A stretch of 64,000 nt of DNA from Lonicera japonica (taxonomy: Eukaryota > Streptophyta > Magnoliopsida > Dipsacales > Caprifoliaceae), in the NCBI GenBank assembly GCA_021464415.1, contig CM038469.1:8162501-8226500 (forward strand), read 5' to 3'. Under the pieces are notes generated by a model. The model ran no database searches. It saw only the letters and a program-made list of their open reading frames with translations, and was not told the DNA's origin. Made by a program: the position numbers and the translations under genes. Shown in pieces: positions 11,667 through 22,724 of this stretch. Numbering within the stretch: the first letter of the stretch is position 1; each line of letters opens with the position of its first letter.

Positions 11667-14600
11667 ATGGCGGTTGTAGTCCGGGGCGGCAGAGGCGGTG
11701 GATCGGCAATTGCCGGCGGTTTACGCAATTTTTTCTCATACCGGATCTTTGTATCCGCCATGTTCACCCTCCTCTTTCTCGCTACTCTCTCCGTTTTCTT
11801 CTCTCACCCCTCCCAATTCCCTCCCCATTCCGTAAGTCTCTCTTTATATATTTATTATATATATATATATATATATATTTCACATCTGTCTGATGTTCAA
11901 TTCCTTCAAATTTTGACCAAGGAAGATCAAACAACAGCTTTGAATTTTAGGTATAGTTTCTAAAAGCATTGAAATTGAATCCTTTATTCTATAGAAATTC
12001 TATGTTGTGTGTTGTATTGTTCATATATAGTGTTTCTTCATGCTCAATTCCACTGCTGACAGAGAAAATCTGGACTGAATTTGATTCTCTTTTTTTTAAA
12101 GTGAAATTGTATAGTAGACTTCGAGTATATGATACAGACTACTGGAAATGCCTATGTGCATAGATTCTATTTCTAAAAGCATAGAAATTGAGATTTTCTG
12201 ATCCTATATTCTATAGAAATGCTTTGTTCATTCTATGTTGGATTATGCATATATATTGTTTCTTCATGGTCAATTCCATTGCTGACATTTTCTAGGAATA
12301 GGTAGGGAGAAAATCTGGAACGAATTTGATTTTTTAGTGAAATTGTGTAGCATAGATCGGTTGAGCAAATTTTAATTTGTGGATTAGGAAGAAAAAAAAA
12401 CCCTTTAATTTGTGATACAGACTACTGGAAATGTCTCTGTGCATAGAACTTCTCTAGCATTGAATTTTAGGTTCTATTTCTAAAGCAAAAAAATTGAGAA
12501 TTTATAATCGTATATTCTGTAGAAAAGCTATGTTCATTTTGTGTTTTGTTGTGCATATGTAATGTTTCTTCATGCTCAATTCCATTGCTGACAATTTCTG
12601 GGGATAGGTATGAAGGAAATCTAAACTGAATTTGATTTTTTTAGTGAAATTGTGTAGTGTAAATTGGTTGAGTAAACTTTGAAATGTGCATAGTACTTTT
12701 CTAGCGTTGAATTTTAGTTTCTATTTCTAAAAGCATTGAAGCTTTTCTAATCCTGTATTGTGTATAAATGCTATATTCATTGTGTCCTATATTGTGCATA
12801 GGAATAGGTATGAATGAAATCTTAGGGGAAGTCATTTGTGACACGACATGATAACACCACTCGAACCCAACATGAAACTTGAGGGTTAGGGTTTGAGCTT
12901 TAACACGATTAATAAATGGGTTGGGTTAGGGTCAACCCGCATAACACAAAAATAACATGTATAACACGTTTAAATTAAATGTGTAACCCGTGTAACACGA
13001 ACCCATATTACCCGTATAACAACCCACGTAAGAAAGGTTATTATAGTAAAAAGAAAAAACATAAACCTTAACCTCTACTTGAATACTCTTAATTTTCATT
13101 ATATACATATATGTTAACCTCACATTATGATGCATTATTAGGGTGTAAACGAATGGGATATAGATTGGATACCAGATATTCATTATCCATTTCCTTTTTT
13201 AGATATGCTATTCAAATCGTTATCCATATCCCTTCGAATAATACTTTCAACTATTTTTATCCTATCCTATCGGATATCTCGGATTAGGATAATATCCCTA
13301 CTCATTTTTCTAAACAACTATAGACATGTTGCCCTATGTTCGGTTAATCTAAATATTAGCTCAATATTTGACTACATAATTTTTAATTAAAATGAAACGT
13401 TGTATAATTTATAACTCTAGAAGTATATAGTAGAAGCATTGCAATTAAAATAATGACTAACAACTTATAACAAACTTTCAGCTTATATAATGTATCTCTT
13501 TACTTTCTGCTGTATAACCCAATGAGATTCACAATAAAATTATAATATGATCAAATAGATCAAAATAACAAATAAAAGTTAAAAATCATTACTATTTCAA
13601 TCTTATATGTTCTCGAACCTTTCATGCTAGCAAATCACAGATGTTGCAAGTAGTCTTCTCATTCTTTTCCTTTTTTATTCTTTTCCAAGTGTTTTTTTTA
13701 TTTTTTTTGAGTTAGTTAAAAAGAGTTTAGTAAGTTGGGCCAACTTGTGCAAAGTGCAGACCAAATAAAGCCTTGTTCAACTTTTTTTTAAAAGAGGAGA
13801 ATATATATATATGTGTATATATATACACTAAGTTCTAGTGCATACATTTATCCGGCAAAACGGATATCCGCAAATATGGATAATTCACCTCGAATATGGA
13901 TTACCAGTGTTGAATACTATCATTGTCCATATCCCTATCTGTTTTCTTGGATATGTATAAATAATATCCAAATCCTCTTTTTCGAATATCCATTCGGATA
14001 AATATACCCAAAATTCGAATTCGAAATTGGAACGAATTTGGATTTTAGGATATCCATTTACACACCCGTGTATTATACATTTCTGCCGCTTCCACTTGGA
14101 CAAAACAACGGATTCGGATTTTAGGATATCCATTTACACACCCATGCATTATAGATTTCTGCTGCTTCCACTAGGACAAAACAAGTGCAAATTTATTTAT
14201 AATTTGATGGTATGTAATTTAACTATGTTTATTACGGTGTGATCAAATTTATTTGGAAATTGGAATGACTTTTAATATTCTAGTAAATGGGTTACGCGTG
14301 TCAACCCATGTAACACGATTAATAAACAGGTCGGATATGGGTTGAAATTTTTGACACAATTAGTTAATCGTCGGGTTAGTGTAGACCTCTTTAACACAGC
14401 ATGAACCCGCATAACACAGCACGATTGCCACCCCTAAGAAATCTGGACCGAAATTGATAATTTTAGTGAAATTTTATAGTTTAGATTGGTTGAGTAAACT
14501 CTGAATATGTGATACAGACTACTGGAAATGCCTATATGCATAGGACTTTTTTAGCATTGAAGTCGGATCCTTTGAAGACTAGGCTAAATTTGATTTATAA

Positions 14601-16151
14601 GCAAGCGAATGACCACATAGTGCTTGTGAATGCATATGCGGCTTATGCAAGGAAGCTTAAGCTTGATATCTCCAGGCAGCTTAATTTGTTTGATGACTTG
14701 GCAAATAATTTCTCACATCTGGCATTGAAGCCGAGTTATCGAACATCATTGTTCGAGTCAGATGGGCCAGTGGATGAGGATTTGTTGAGGCAATTTGAAA
14801 AGGAGGTGAAGGATAAAGTCAAGTATGCTAGGTTGATGGTTGCAGAGTCTAAAGAGTCTTATGATAATCAATTGAAGATTCAGAAACTGAAAGACACAAT
14901 ATTTGCAGTAAATGAGTTGCTTATTAAGGCAAAGAAGAATGGTGCATTTGCTAGCTTAATTGCAGCTAAATCAACTCCCAAAAGTTTGCACTGTCTTGCA
15001 ATGCGGCTCATGGGGGAGCGGATTGCAAATCCTGAAAAGTATAGAGATGATGAGCCTAAGCCTGAGTTTGAGGACCCTACTTTATACCATTATGCTATAT
15101 TCTCAGATAATGTGATTGCGGTCTCTGTTGTGGTGAATTCGGTCGTGAAGAATGCAAAAGAGCCATGGAAGCATGTTATCCATGTTGTTACAGATAGGAT
15201 GAATATTGCAGCTATGAAGGTGTGGTTTAAGATGAGACTGGTTGAAGGGGCACATGTCGAGGTGAAAGCTGTGGAGGATTATACCTTTTTGAATTCCTCA
15301 TATGTCCCGGTATTGAGGCAAAAGGATTCTGTGAATCTGCAGAAGTTTTACTTTGAGAACAGGGCAGAAAAGGCGACTAAAGATGTTAATAACTTGAAAT
15401 TCAAGGACCCCAAGTACTTGTCAATGATGAATCACCTTCGGTTTTACTTGCCTGAGATGTACCCAAAGCTGCACCGCATACTGTTTTTGGATGATGATGT
15501 TGTAGTTCAGAAGGATTTGACAACATTGTGGAACATTGACCTGAATGGAAAGGTGAATGGGGCTGTTGAAACATGCTTTGGATCGTTCCACCGTTTTTCT
15601 CAGTATTTGAACTTCTCTCATCCTCTCATTAGGGAGAAATTCAATCCCAAGGCTTGTGCCTGGGCTTTCGGCATGAATATATTTGATCTTGATGCTTGGA
15701 GGAGTGAGAAATGCACCGATCAGTATCATTACTGGCAGAACCTAGTAAGCATCTTTGCTTTGAAAAATCAGTATTTGTGTTAGTTAAGGTTAATTTTTGT
15801 TTTCTTTTACAAGGTTAGTTATGGAGTTTTGGTGAATTGCTATGTTATTTAGTTTTTATTGATTTTTCTCACCAGAATGAGGACCGGACTTTGTGGAAAT
15901 TGGGAACACTCCCACCTGGACTGATTACATTTTATTCAAAAACAAAATCACTGGACAAATCATGGCATGTGCTTGGTCTTGGGTACAATCCGAGTATTAG
16001 CATGGATGAGATTAATAATGCTGCTGTCATCCATTTCAATGGAAACATGAAACCTTGGCTTGACATTGCAATGAACCAATTTAAGCATCTCTGGACTAAA
16101 TATGTTGATAGCGAAATGGAGTTTGTGCAGATGTGCAATTTTGGTCTGTAG
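11667..16151 (+). CDS. GAUT9: GAUT9-type galacturonosyltransferase, family GT8
   Basis: Exons are 11667-11831, 14518-15744 and 15876-16151, giving 555 residues (Arabidopsis GAUT9 is about the same length). The enzyme is predicted to add galacturonic acid from UDP-GalA to homogalacturonan in the Golgi lumen. Residues 1-26 are cytosolic, a signal anchor spans about 27-45, then a stem and the GT8 domain follow. The metal/nucleotide-binding triplet D380-D382 sits in [12 protein letters not shown]. The later GT8 motifs [10 protein letters not shown] and HFNGNMKPW are present and the protein ends [10 protein letters not shown]. All splice junctions are GT-AG and in phase 0, and joining them keeps a continuous family match. 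The ATG at 11667 gives the [11 protein letters not shown] start typical of this clade. Intron 1 is 2.7 kb and full of duplicated acceptor copies and transposons; intron 2 is 131 bp. The clade call is inferred from overall resemblance. Confidence 0.95.
11940..12822 (+). repeat. Tandem ~280-bp repeats copying the exon 2 acceptor
   Basis: The words gctcaattccattgctgac, gtgaaattgtgtag, gatacagactactgg and tagcattgaattttagg recur in order with spacings of about 270-285 bp. The acceptor-like word gatacag followed by actactggaaatg occurs at 12131 and 12414 and again at the true exon 2 (14511). A further copy near 12683 has lost the acceptor and keeps only the downstream part (aaatgtgcatag). The units therefore include a decayed start of exon 2. 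In the copies the exon-like frame stays open for only 12-20 codons before a TAA. The array is an internal tandem duplication of the intron 1/exon 2 junction. Confidence 0.85.
13139..14144. mobile_element. Second hAT-like element nested in the first
   Basis: The left end tagggtgtaaacgaatgg and the right end ggatatccatttacacaccca are imperfect inverted repeats. An exact 8-bp duplication tgcattat flanks the element (13131-13138 and 14145-14152). Repeated ggatat, gaatat and ccatatcc words fill the subterminal regions. No transposase is encoded. Confidence 0.75.
14034..14183. repeat. Tandem duplication over the nested element's right end
   Basis: The segment ttcggattttaggatatcc through acaaaacaa occurs twice, with a period of about 75 bp. 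Each copy contains the end of the nested hAT-like element, its target-site word (tgtattat or tgcattat) and about 35 bp of flank. The duplication must therefore post-date that insertion. Confidence 0.8.
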
Positions 16152-17370
16152 ATGAACCTTGTAACTGCTTTGACAACAATGAGATAACACGGTCATTGTC
16201 CATTTTTGGTTACTCATAGTCTTTTGGGTTGTTATCCTTCATTTATTAGTTATATCTTTCAGAGCAAAGCTCTGGCTATTATTTTTTCCACAATCTCACA
16301 TTTTTTCCTCGGTTAGATTAAGTGTGATGGATGAGTCAAAACAAATAAGCTTCATGTACACACTCCAAATGATTCTTTTGTATGAGATCTACAAAAATGG
16401 ATTTAGTCAGTAAATTGGGGAAGATCTGATGGTTGGTTTACTCTCTCTCTCTCTCTCTCTTGTTGAATTGCAAGCTAGTGATCTAAATATGTATTCACTG
16501 GGAGAACATATTCTTAAAAGAGTTTCTGATCTTTAAAGAAGTTGAATAAGCATACATATACATCTACAATCAAGCCTTAGATTTGGTACGCTGGCATAAG
16601 GTAACAGTTTCACTCGTTTGGCCACATTCACTTTGTTCCTTTCCGGAGTTTTCAGATTCACCATTCTATTTGCTTTAGAAACTTGAAGCAGAATTATGAA
16701 GAAAACTGAGCTGGGTGCAGCATAGAAAGGCTTCATTGCAGGTAGACACACAAACTCAAGCATATGCTGAACTATTTGTCCATGCATAAAAGAATATGGT
16801 TAAGTTCTATTAGAACAACATCAAAAGTTTGTGTTAAATGAAAACTCTATCCGTTCAATTACAAAGTTGTAGAATGATTGAAGGAGGAGATGAATGATTT
16901 GGTGAACTATTCTCTATCTTTTCTTCTTTTTCCATGAATTTTTTTCCTTACCGTCAAACCAAATAATTAGATCCCATGAAAAACCAATTTAGCAGTAGAG
17001 TTAATCTCACCAAATCACTCTCTCATTTTCCACCTACTCATAAAAATTGGTCATTTTAAAAAATCGTTTTCATACTTTATCATTCGAACCCTAAAGAAAA
17101 AGATAGGGAATAGAATTTAGGAGCTGAAGTTACTAATACTGAATTTGTCATTTGATGTAGGAGAGTGGGAGTACCTTAGTTTTAAATTCCTTCCCCCTAT
17201 ATTCATATTTGTTGAATAGGAAATTAGTTGATTTTGAGCATGAATTCATGTCATTTTTATCTCATTGAAGGATCTACTTCATACAAGTTCTAGGAATCTC
17301 AAGAAAATTAGACTTTTCTTGAAACTAATGTTTTTGTAACTGGTACCTCTTTGATGTTCTCAATATAGAT
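16152..17370. other. GAUT9 3' flank
   Basis: This contains the probable 3'UTR of GAUT9 and a perfect (CT)10 microsatellite at 16441-16460. Around 16820-17095 the words gagttaatctcaccaaatca and ctttatcattcgaaccct resemble the Harbinger-like MITEs elsewhere in the window, in a badly eroded form. No gene is visible. Confidence 0.4.
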
Positions 17371-17730
17371 ATATGGGTCAATTTCAAACAAGGCTTAAAT
17401 TAAGGACCTTAAGGATTGGGCATTTTGAAAGGTCAAATGGGTGAGTTTTTTTCCCACCAAATTTTATAAAAAAATTCAACTGAAATGTGGGTTAACTACA
17501 AAATTGAAACATACATGTTAAGTTATCGGAGATATATTGATAACCAAGTTCCCAGGCCCTTGATGAGTTCAATTTTGTAGTTAAGTCACTTCCCAGTTGA
17601 TTTTTTTTTTAATGAAAGATGGAGATTATCTTCACCAAGTTTCGTCAAAATACTCACCAATTTGACTGTCAAAATGCTCAACCTATGACTTAAGCTCCTT
17701 AAGTTAAGCCATACTTGAAATTTACCATAT
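17371..17730. mobile_element. Foldback MITE
   Basis: Almost the whole 360 bp is an inverted repeat. The left arm tatgggtcaatttcaa with aaggcttaaattaagg pairs with a right arm containing ccttaagttaagcc and ttgaaatttaccata. The inner arms meet around matching acaaaattgaa/ttcaattttgt words. Such near-complete palindromes are typical of non-autonomous MITEs. The ends are embedded in TATA-rich sequence, so the target duplication (possibly TA) and superfamily are unclear. Confidence 0.65.
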
Positions 17731-17734
17731 ATAT

Positions 17735-17860
17735 ACGGTCCGTTTGTGATACGGACCAATCCGTTTACGACGGGTTTCCGTCGTAAAAACATTTTGAGAG
17801 TATTTTTTATGACACAAAACCGTCATAAAAAGGACCCTTCGTACGAACTGCTCTGCACTT
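17735..17860. repeat. CACTA-like subterminal repeat fragment
   Basis: Short inverted words cluster here: ggtccgtttg/acggacc, tacgacggg/ccgtcgta and accgtcataaaaa. This is the subterminal style of non-autonomous plant CACTA elements. A related fragment with tatgacggaaagctgtcgt lies near 31137. No CACTA terminus is present at either place. Confidence 0.35.
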
Positions 17861-18394
17861 GAAATTTCCTGTATATATATATCTCGTTGAGGAAAGTTCA
17901 TGGGTTACATGTCTCTGTGTGCGTCTTTTTATAGCATGAATATGCAAAAACATGCTTTCACTGGCGTCGATTAGTCATATCTAGTTTCTTCATAAAAGTT
18001 GCTCCTGATTCATTAAATATAAATTGTAGGAAATGTTTTGTGTCGTTAAATTCTATTTAAATTCTGGGTTGACATTAGCATGTGATTTTTCTTTAGTGGT
18101 TGGTTAAAAGTTGTAACTATTGGAGAAAACACGTTATATGGGGATATTATATAATGTGAAAGGGAGACTACCAAATAAATAATTGCATTTATTAATAATT
18201 AAAAAAAAAATGAATTGATAGCAACCCTTATTCCATGCTATGGAATTTTAATTAGATTATGATTTTGGATTTCTATTATTTAGATATACTAAAAAAAAAA
18301 TTAAATTTTATACGGGAAGTAGAATTTTCTAATTATAATATTGATTAAATTTTTAAAAAAATTTAAAAAATTAAAATAAAGACTCACCATCAAT
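17861..18394. other. AT-rich intergenic DNA
   Basis: AT-rich spacer with poly(A) runs. I see no gene or defined repeat. Confidence 0.4.
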
Positions 18395-18597
18395 TACCTC
18401 AGCCCACCCACACACAGAGACCCCACCACACCTTCCTTCCAGCCAACCCCCACCCACTCACCTACACACACAACCCCCACCACACATACGCACACAGAAA
18501 CCCCACCCCCTGCAACGTGACCAACCCTCCGACCCCCCAACCCGTCAGCACGCACAACGCAACACACGGGCACGCAATAACACCCCCTTTCCCACCC
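18395..18597. repeat. C/A-rich strand-skewed low-complexity tract
   Basis: Over about 200 bp the plus strand is built almost only of C and A, with words such as acccacacacag and ccccaccac. T and G are rare. It is irregular rather than a simple microsatellite. The open frame on the opposite strand (18394-18615) is a by-product of this composition. Confidence 0.8.
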
Positions 18598-19262
18598 TAG
18601 GTAAAATAATATCATTATGTATTTTACATCTATATATATCCACTTATACAGTATATATATATTAAATAACCTTCATCACTACCATCCACAAGAGTCACCT
18701 ACTACTAGAGTTCCGACAATCACAATCAGAGGCTCCGGCGGTGGTGGCGAAAGTTCTTAAACCATTATCTCTTTAGAATTTTAAATGAATTTTACAGATT
18801 ATCCAAACAAATAAATTTAGAATTTTAAATGAAAATCACATACACTTATTTTAAGGAGTTCTTAAATAAACTCACATAATCTGTCTTCTCATTCCGATAA
18901 GAGAATAATTTCTTCACCCCACTTATTTTTTAAAAGAACTTTCAATTCACCCCAATGGTGGGGTGAGTTTACTGAATGTACTATTGGGATATTAAGTTCG
19001 TCATCGTTAAAATCTTATATAAATTCATAAAAATATTTTTTATCGAAAACATTTGACCTACGCCATCTTTTTTATAGGGGCTTTTAGTTATAAGGTCAAT
19101 AGTTCCTTTCTCTATCTACTCAAGGACTCATATTTTTGACCAATTGTTTGAAGGCCAAAACTTTTATCAAAGGACGACATTTTGATTTTAGGACAAAACT
19201 TTTTAAAATTATATAACAAAATAAATTATATAAAAATATAGGATGAATACCATTTATGCCCT
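18598..19262. other. AT-rich intergenic DNA
   Basis: The word tttagaattttaaatga occurs twice (near 18771 and 18817), a small direct repeat. No gene is visible. Confidence 0.4.
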
Positions 19263-19733
19263 CTAGCTATAACAAATTCAAACACTTAAAAAACGGAAAC
19301 TAAAATTCAAATTATCTATAATTACAACAAACATTAAATGCATATGATAAGTTAACCCATTCAAAAATATTCAAACAATAACAAGTTAATCCAATTATGC
19401 CATCTAGCTATAATAAAATCAAACACTTAAAAAACGGAAACTAAAATTCAAATTATCTATAATCACGACAAACATTTAATGCATAGGATAAGTCAACCCA
19501 TTCAAAAATATTCAAACAAGAACAAGTTAATCCATCAAAAATTCAAAATTAAATACATGAAGAAGCATCTAGCTATAATAAATTCAAACACTTAAAAAAC
19601 GGAAACTAAAATTCAAATTATCTATGATCACGACAAACATTAAATGCATAAGATAAGTCAACCCATTCAAAAATTTCAAACAACAGCAAGTTAATCCATA
19701 AAAAATTCAAAATTAAATACATGAAGAAGCAGC
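19263..19733. repeat. Three tandem 141-165 bp repeats
   Basis: Three copies begin ctagctata at 19263, 19404 and 19569. Each contains acttaaaaaacggaaac, attcaaattatct and aacccattcaaaaat in the same order. The second and third copies carry an extra segment (catcaaaaattcaaaatt with aaatacatgaagaagc), which accounts for the longer period. Confidence 0.85.
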
Positions 19734-19895
19734 AGGCATATAAACGAAGAATAGGCATCGCAGACATTTTATACAACAAAGAACAGGCATATAGAATTAT
19801 AACAGACATTTTATACAATAAAGAACAGGCATAGCAGACATTTTATACAACAAAGAACATGCATTTATCAAACAAAGAACAGGCATATAGACATT
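19734..19895. repeat. Minisatellite of ~30-45 bp units
   Basis: The words gacattttatacaacaaag and aacaggcat alternate in at least four imperfect copies, directly following the larger tandem array. The unit varies in length through small deletions. It is non-coding. Confidence 0.75.
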
Positions 19896-21998
19896 ACAAA
19901 ATCAATAGATATTATAAATCAAACAGGCATTTTTCCTCTAAGGTGAAAATTATATCAGACATTATAAATGAAAAGATATTACACAATAAAATTAAAATTA
20001 TAAATTTTCTTAGAAAATTAAATCAAAACAAGAAAAAGTGAAAAACATTCAATCTTTTTATACCTTGAATGTCAAAAATTCATCTCTTTGGAGCTTCTAA
20101 AATTCATTACCCACAAACCCCTCAAATCCTCCTCCACCATGTCCAACTCTCCAAAACCTAAAAAGTTGCCCTAAAACCCACACAAAATACGCAATTACTT
20201 TAGATTTGTGTTCCGTCGATCTAATTGGAATCGAGATGAGAGATGCCGACCGATTGCAGGAAGTTGAAAAGGATTGATAAGATATAAGAAACCAGTAGGC
20301 AATGATGGCTACAAGTACAAGGAGGATTAGTATGGATTCTGATGAGATGTAGCTTAGTTGGATGTGTAGCTCCATCTTTTCTTGAATATAGGAACATTTA
20401 TGATTGGAATAAAGGAACGGGTAATGATAAGGATGGGGGATCAATGATAACTTATTTCTTATTATTAATGATGGGGATGGGGATGGGGGATAATGCTTGC
20501 AATTCATATATTTATTAATTTATTAGAAATATTAATTAGTTAGTAGCAATTATCAATTAATGCATTATCATATTATTTTACTTTCTTCTTAATATTTATA
20601 TGTTGAAAATATGAAATATCAAATAATATATAAGAAGGGTAACATTGACAAAGTACATGAAAATAATAATATAATTATAATTAAAAATATCAAAAAATAA
20701 AATGTCCTTTAGGCATAAAATCGTCCTAATTCCAAAAGATCGGATCTTAAACAATAGCTCAAAACTTCTTGTCCTTGAGTAGATTGGTTCAAAAAATACT
20801 GGACCTGTGACTAATTTTCCATTTTTTATACATGCCAACGATATACCACCTCTTTTTATAAGTCAAATAATAAATTTTTTTTTATTGCACATCCATAAAA
20901 TTTATTATTGACCTCACAAAATTCCTAATTAGGGATAGAGTCAAGTCCCATAAGTGACAATTTTAAAGATAGAAAAGTGTAAATTTGAAAATTAAAAATA
21001 GCAATAACAATAGTTTTAAACTTTTAGGCAACCAACTGTTTAAAATAAAATACATGATCAAAGTAAAATTAATTAGTTAACACAAGATAGTTACCCCGAC
21101 TGTTTCCACTAGTTGATAATAAAATTTCAATCTTCGTAATATTATTATCTCCTATATGGCTGTATCTAATGAACTGGTAATATAAAATAGTTTTTATAGA
21201 AATAAATCATTTATTAAAATATTTTGAAACTAGAGTTGTAGAATCATTTGTTTAAAAGAATGGACTTTTTTAATTTTAAAAAATTTAAATGGGTGAGAAG
21301 ATAAATTAGTGGCAATGTTTTTAAGTATAGAAATTGGGGTGATAAGAAAGAATCTTACGCTAATTTTTAGGTTAAGATTGATGTAATATTGACTTTTAGT
21401 GGAGTGAAATGAGAAGATAAATTATGTAGGTGTATTTAAGAATATCCTTGTTTTTTGATTCTACCATTTTAAAAATTGTAATTCTAGAAGCATTTTTAAT
21501 AAAATTTTAAAACCATGTAATCAAATCCACCACCTTAAGAAGAGGCATAAATTTGACCAAAGAAAGCCACCACCAAGCAGCGCGCACGGTTTGGAAGAAA
21601 AACCTTTATCAATGTGGAAGTCAACTCTTTGTTAAAAAAAAAAAATAAAAAGGAAAATGTGGAAAGTCAAATAAAATAAAGTATTTGCATAAGTTATATA
21701 CTGCTTTAAATGGTGGATGCATTCATGTGATTGGAAGTCGGGTACCTTGTAAAATTATACTGTATTTTGAACATTTTAATTTAAGCTTGGATTTGATATT
21801 TGTGTACCTTAAATGTCAAATATAAAATGTTTGTAGGTTTTTTCCTAGCAATTTTCTTAAGTTTATAAAATGAGTCGATCATTCATTCTAATATTCGAAT
21901 TTATTGGCATATTGTGTATGCACTTTAACTTTACAATATTTTAAAGTAAATAACAATATTGTTTTGCTAAGCTCATTGTTAATGTGTTATTGTTTGTT
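19896..21998. other. AT-rich intergenic DNA
   Basis: The minus-strand open frame 20097-20507 (136 codons) contains one hydrophobic stretch but no family I recognise. Its N-terminal part arises from repeated ggggatgg sequence, so I do not call it a gene. The remainder is spacer. Confidence 0.35.
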
Positions 21999-22724
21999 GG
22001 CGAAAATACACTAACCCCCTGTAGTTTATCAAGTTAACAGGTTGTCTCCCTATAATATTTTACCCGACATTAAATCCTTCTATATTATTGCCACCTTTCA
22101 CTTTACTCCCGACTCAGTTAGAAACTGTTAAATTTTCAAATAAAGAAGCTAACGTGACATTAAATAACTGAGTAAATTGTCATAAAAGAATTATTGATGA
22201 TTCCAAGTATGTTTTATCGTATTTTTTTTCTATTTCTTTCTCATTTTTCTCTTTATCTCTCTCAAGTATTTAGATAAAGTACATAAATCATACACAATAT
22301 CCCCTTCTTATTTTGGTGAACTACAGTTTATCCACCCATTTAAATTATGATTTTTTTTAAGTAATGGGAAATATAATCTTATCTTAAATATTGAGAATGA
22401 AAGCCAAGGTTGGTGAGAAAAAGAAATTAAGAAAGAGATGAGTGAGAAATGGGTAAAATTAGAAGAAAATAGAGAATAGAAAAAGAGATAAATTAGAAGA
22501 CTATATATATATAAAGAAGGTATTTTAGTCATTTGTGTTTTGAATGGATGGATCAGAACATACAATTTACTTGTGGTTTTCTTTGAAAATCTGTTTGTTT
22601 TTAACCGGACTGAGATAAAGTGAATGGCAACAATAATATAAGTGAGTTTTGTATTGGGTAAAATAATTTAGGGGAGTAGCCCACTAACTCAACAAAGTAC
22701 AAGGGGGTTTATTGTATTTTCCCC
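21999..22724. mobile_element. Non-autonomous MULE-type element
   Basis: The left end ggcgaaaatacactaac and the inverted right end ggggaaaatacaataaac start terminal inverted repeats of roughly 100 bp that match with scattered differences. They share words such as ccccctgtag/ccccttgtac, attttaccc and tatattattg. Long TIRs of this size point to Mutator-like elements. The flanks attgtttgtt and ttagtttgtt are a plausible imperfect 10-bp target duplication. The 500-bp interior has no coding capacity. Confidence 0.65.

Larger units (their letters stand above)
12823..14436. mobile_element. hAT-like element in GAUT9 intron 1
   Basis: The element begins taggggaagtc and ends tgccacccccta-like (gccacccct followed by a), an imperfect inverted repeat of the TAGGGGTGG type seen in plant hAT elements. 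Flanks are tgaaatct (12815-12822) and agaaatct (14437-14444), an 8-bp duplication with one mismatch. The sequence across the site without the insert matches the other intron repeats (gaaatct followed by gga/aaa). Subterminal parts at both ends contain aacacgattaataaa and acccgcataacac words. It has no transposase and carries the nested element 13139-14144. Confidence 0.75.
11832..14517 (+). other. GAUT9 intron 1
   Basis: The donor is GTAAGT and the acceptor is gatacag just before ACT ACT GGA. The intron is made of three parts: an (AT)n tract near 11855-11878, an array of diverged ~280-bp repeats (about 11940-12822), and a 1.6-kb hAT-like insertion (12823-14436) followed by the last 81 bp of the array's final repeat. 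Confidence 0.9.

Noticed and set aside
13813..14242. ORFs within the nested hAT-like elements of GAUT9 intron 1
   Set aside because: They derive from repeated ggatat/ccatat subterminal words and do not resemble a transposase.
15421..16217. Minus-strand ORFs opposite GAUT9
   Set aside because: They are antisense shadows of GAUT9 exons 2 and 3.
18394..18615. 73-codon minus-strand ORF rich in V, G and C
   Set aside because: It is an artefact of the C/A-skewed low-complexity tract and has no domain.
20097..20507. 136-codon minus-strand ORF with a hydrophobic stretch
   Set aside because: No family recognised. Its ends fall in simple repeats and composition looks non-coding.
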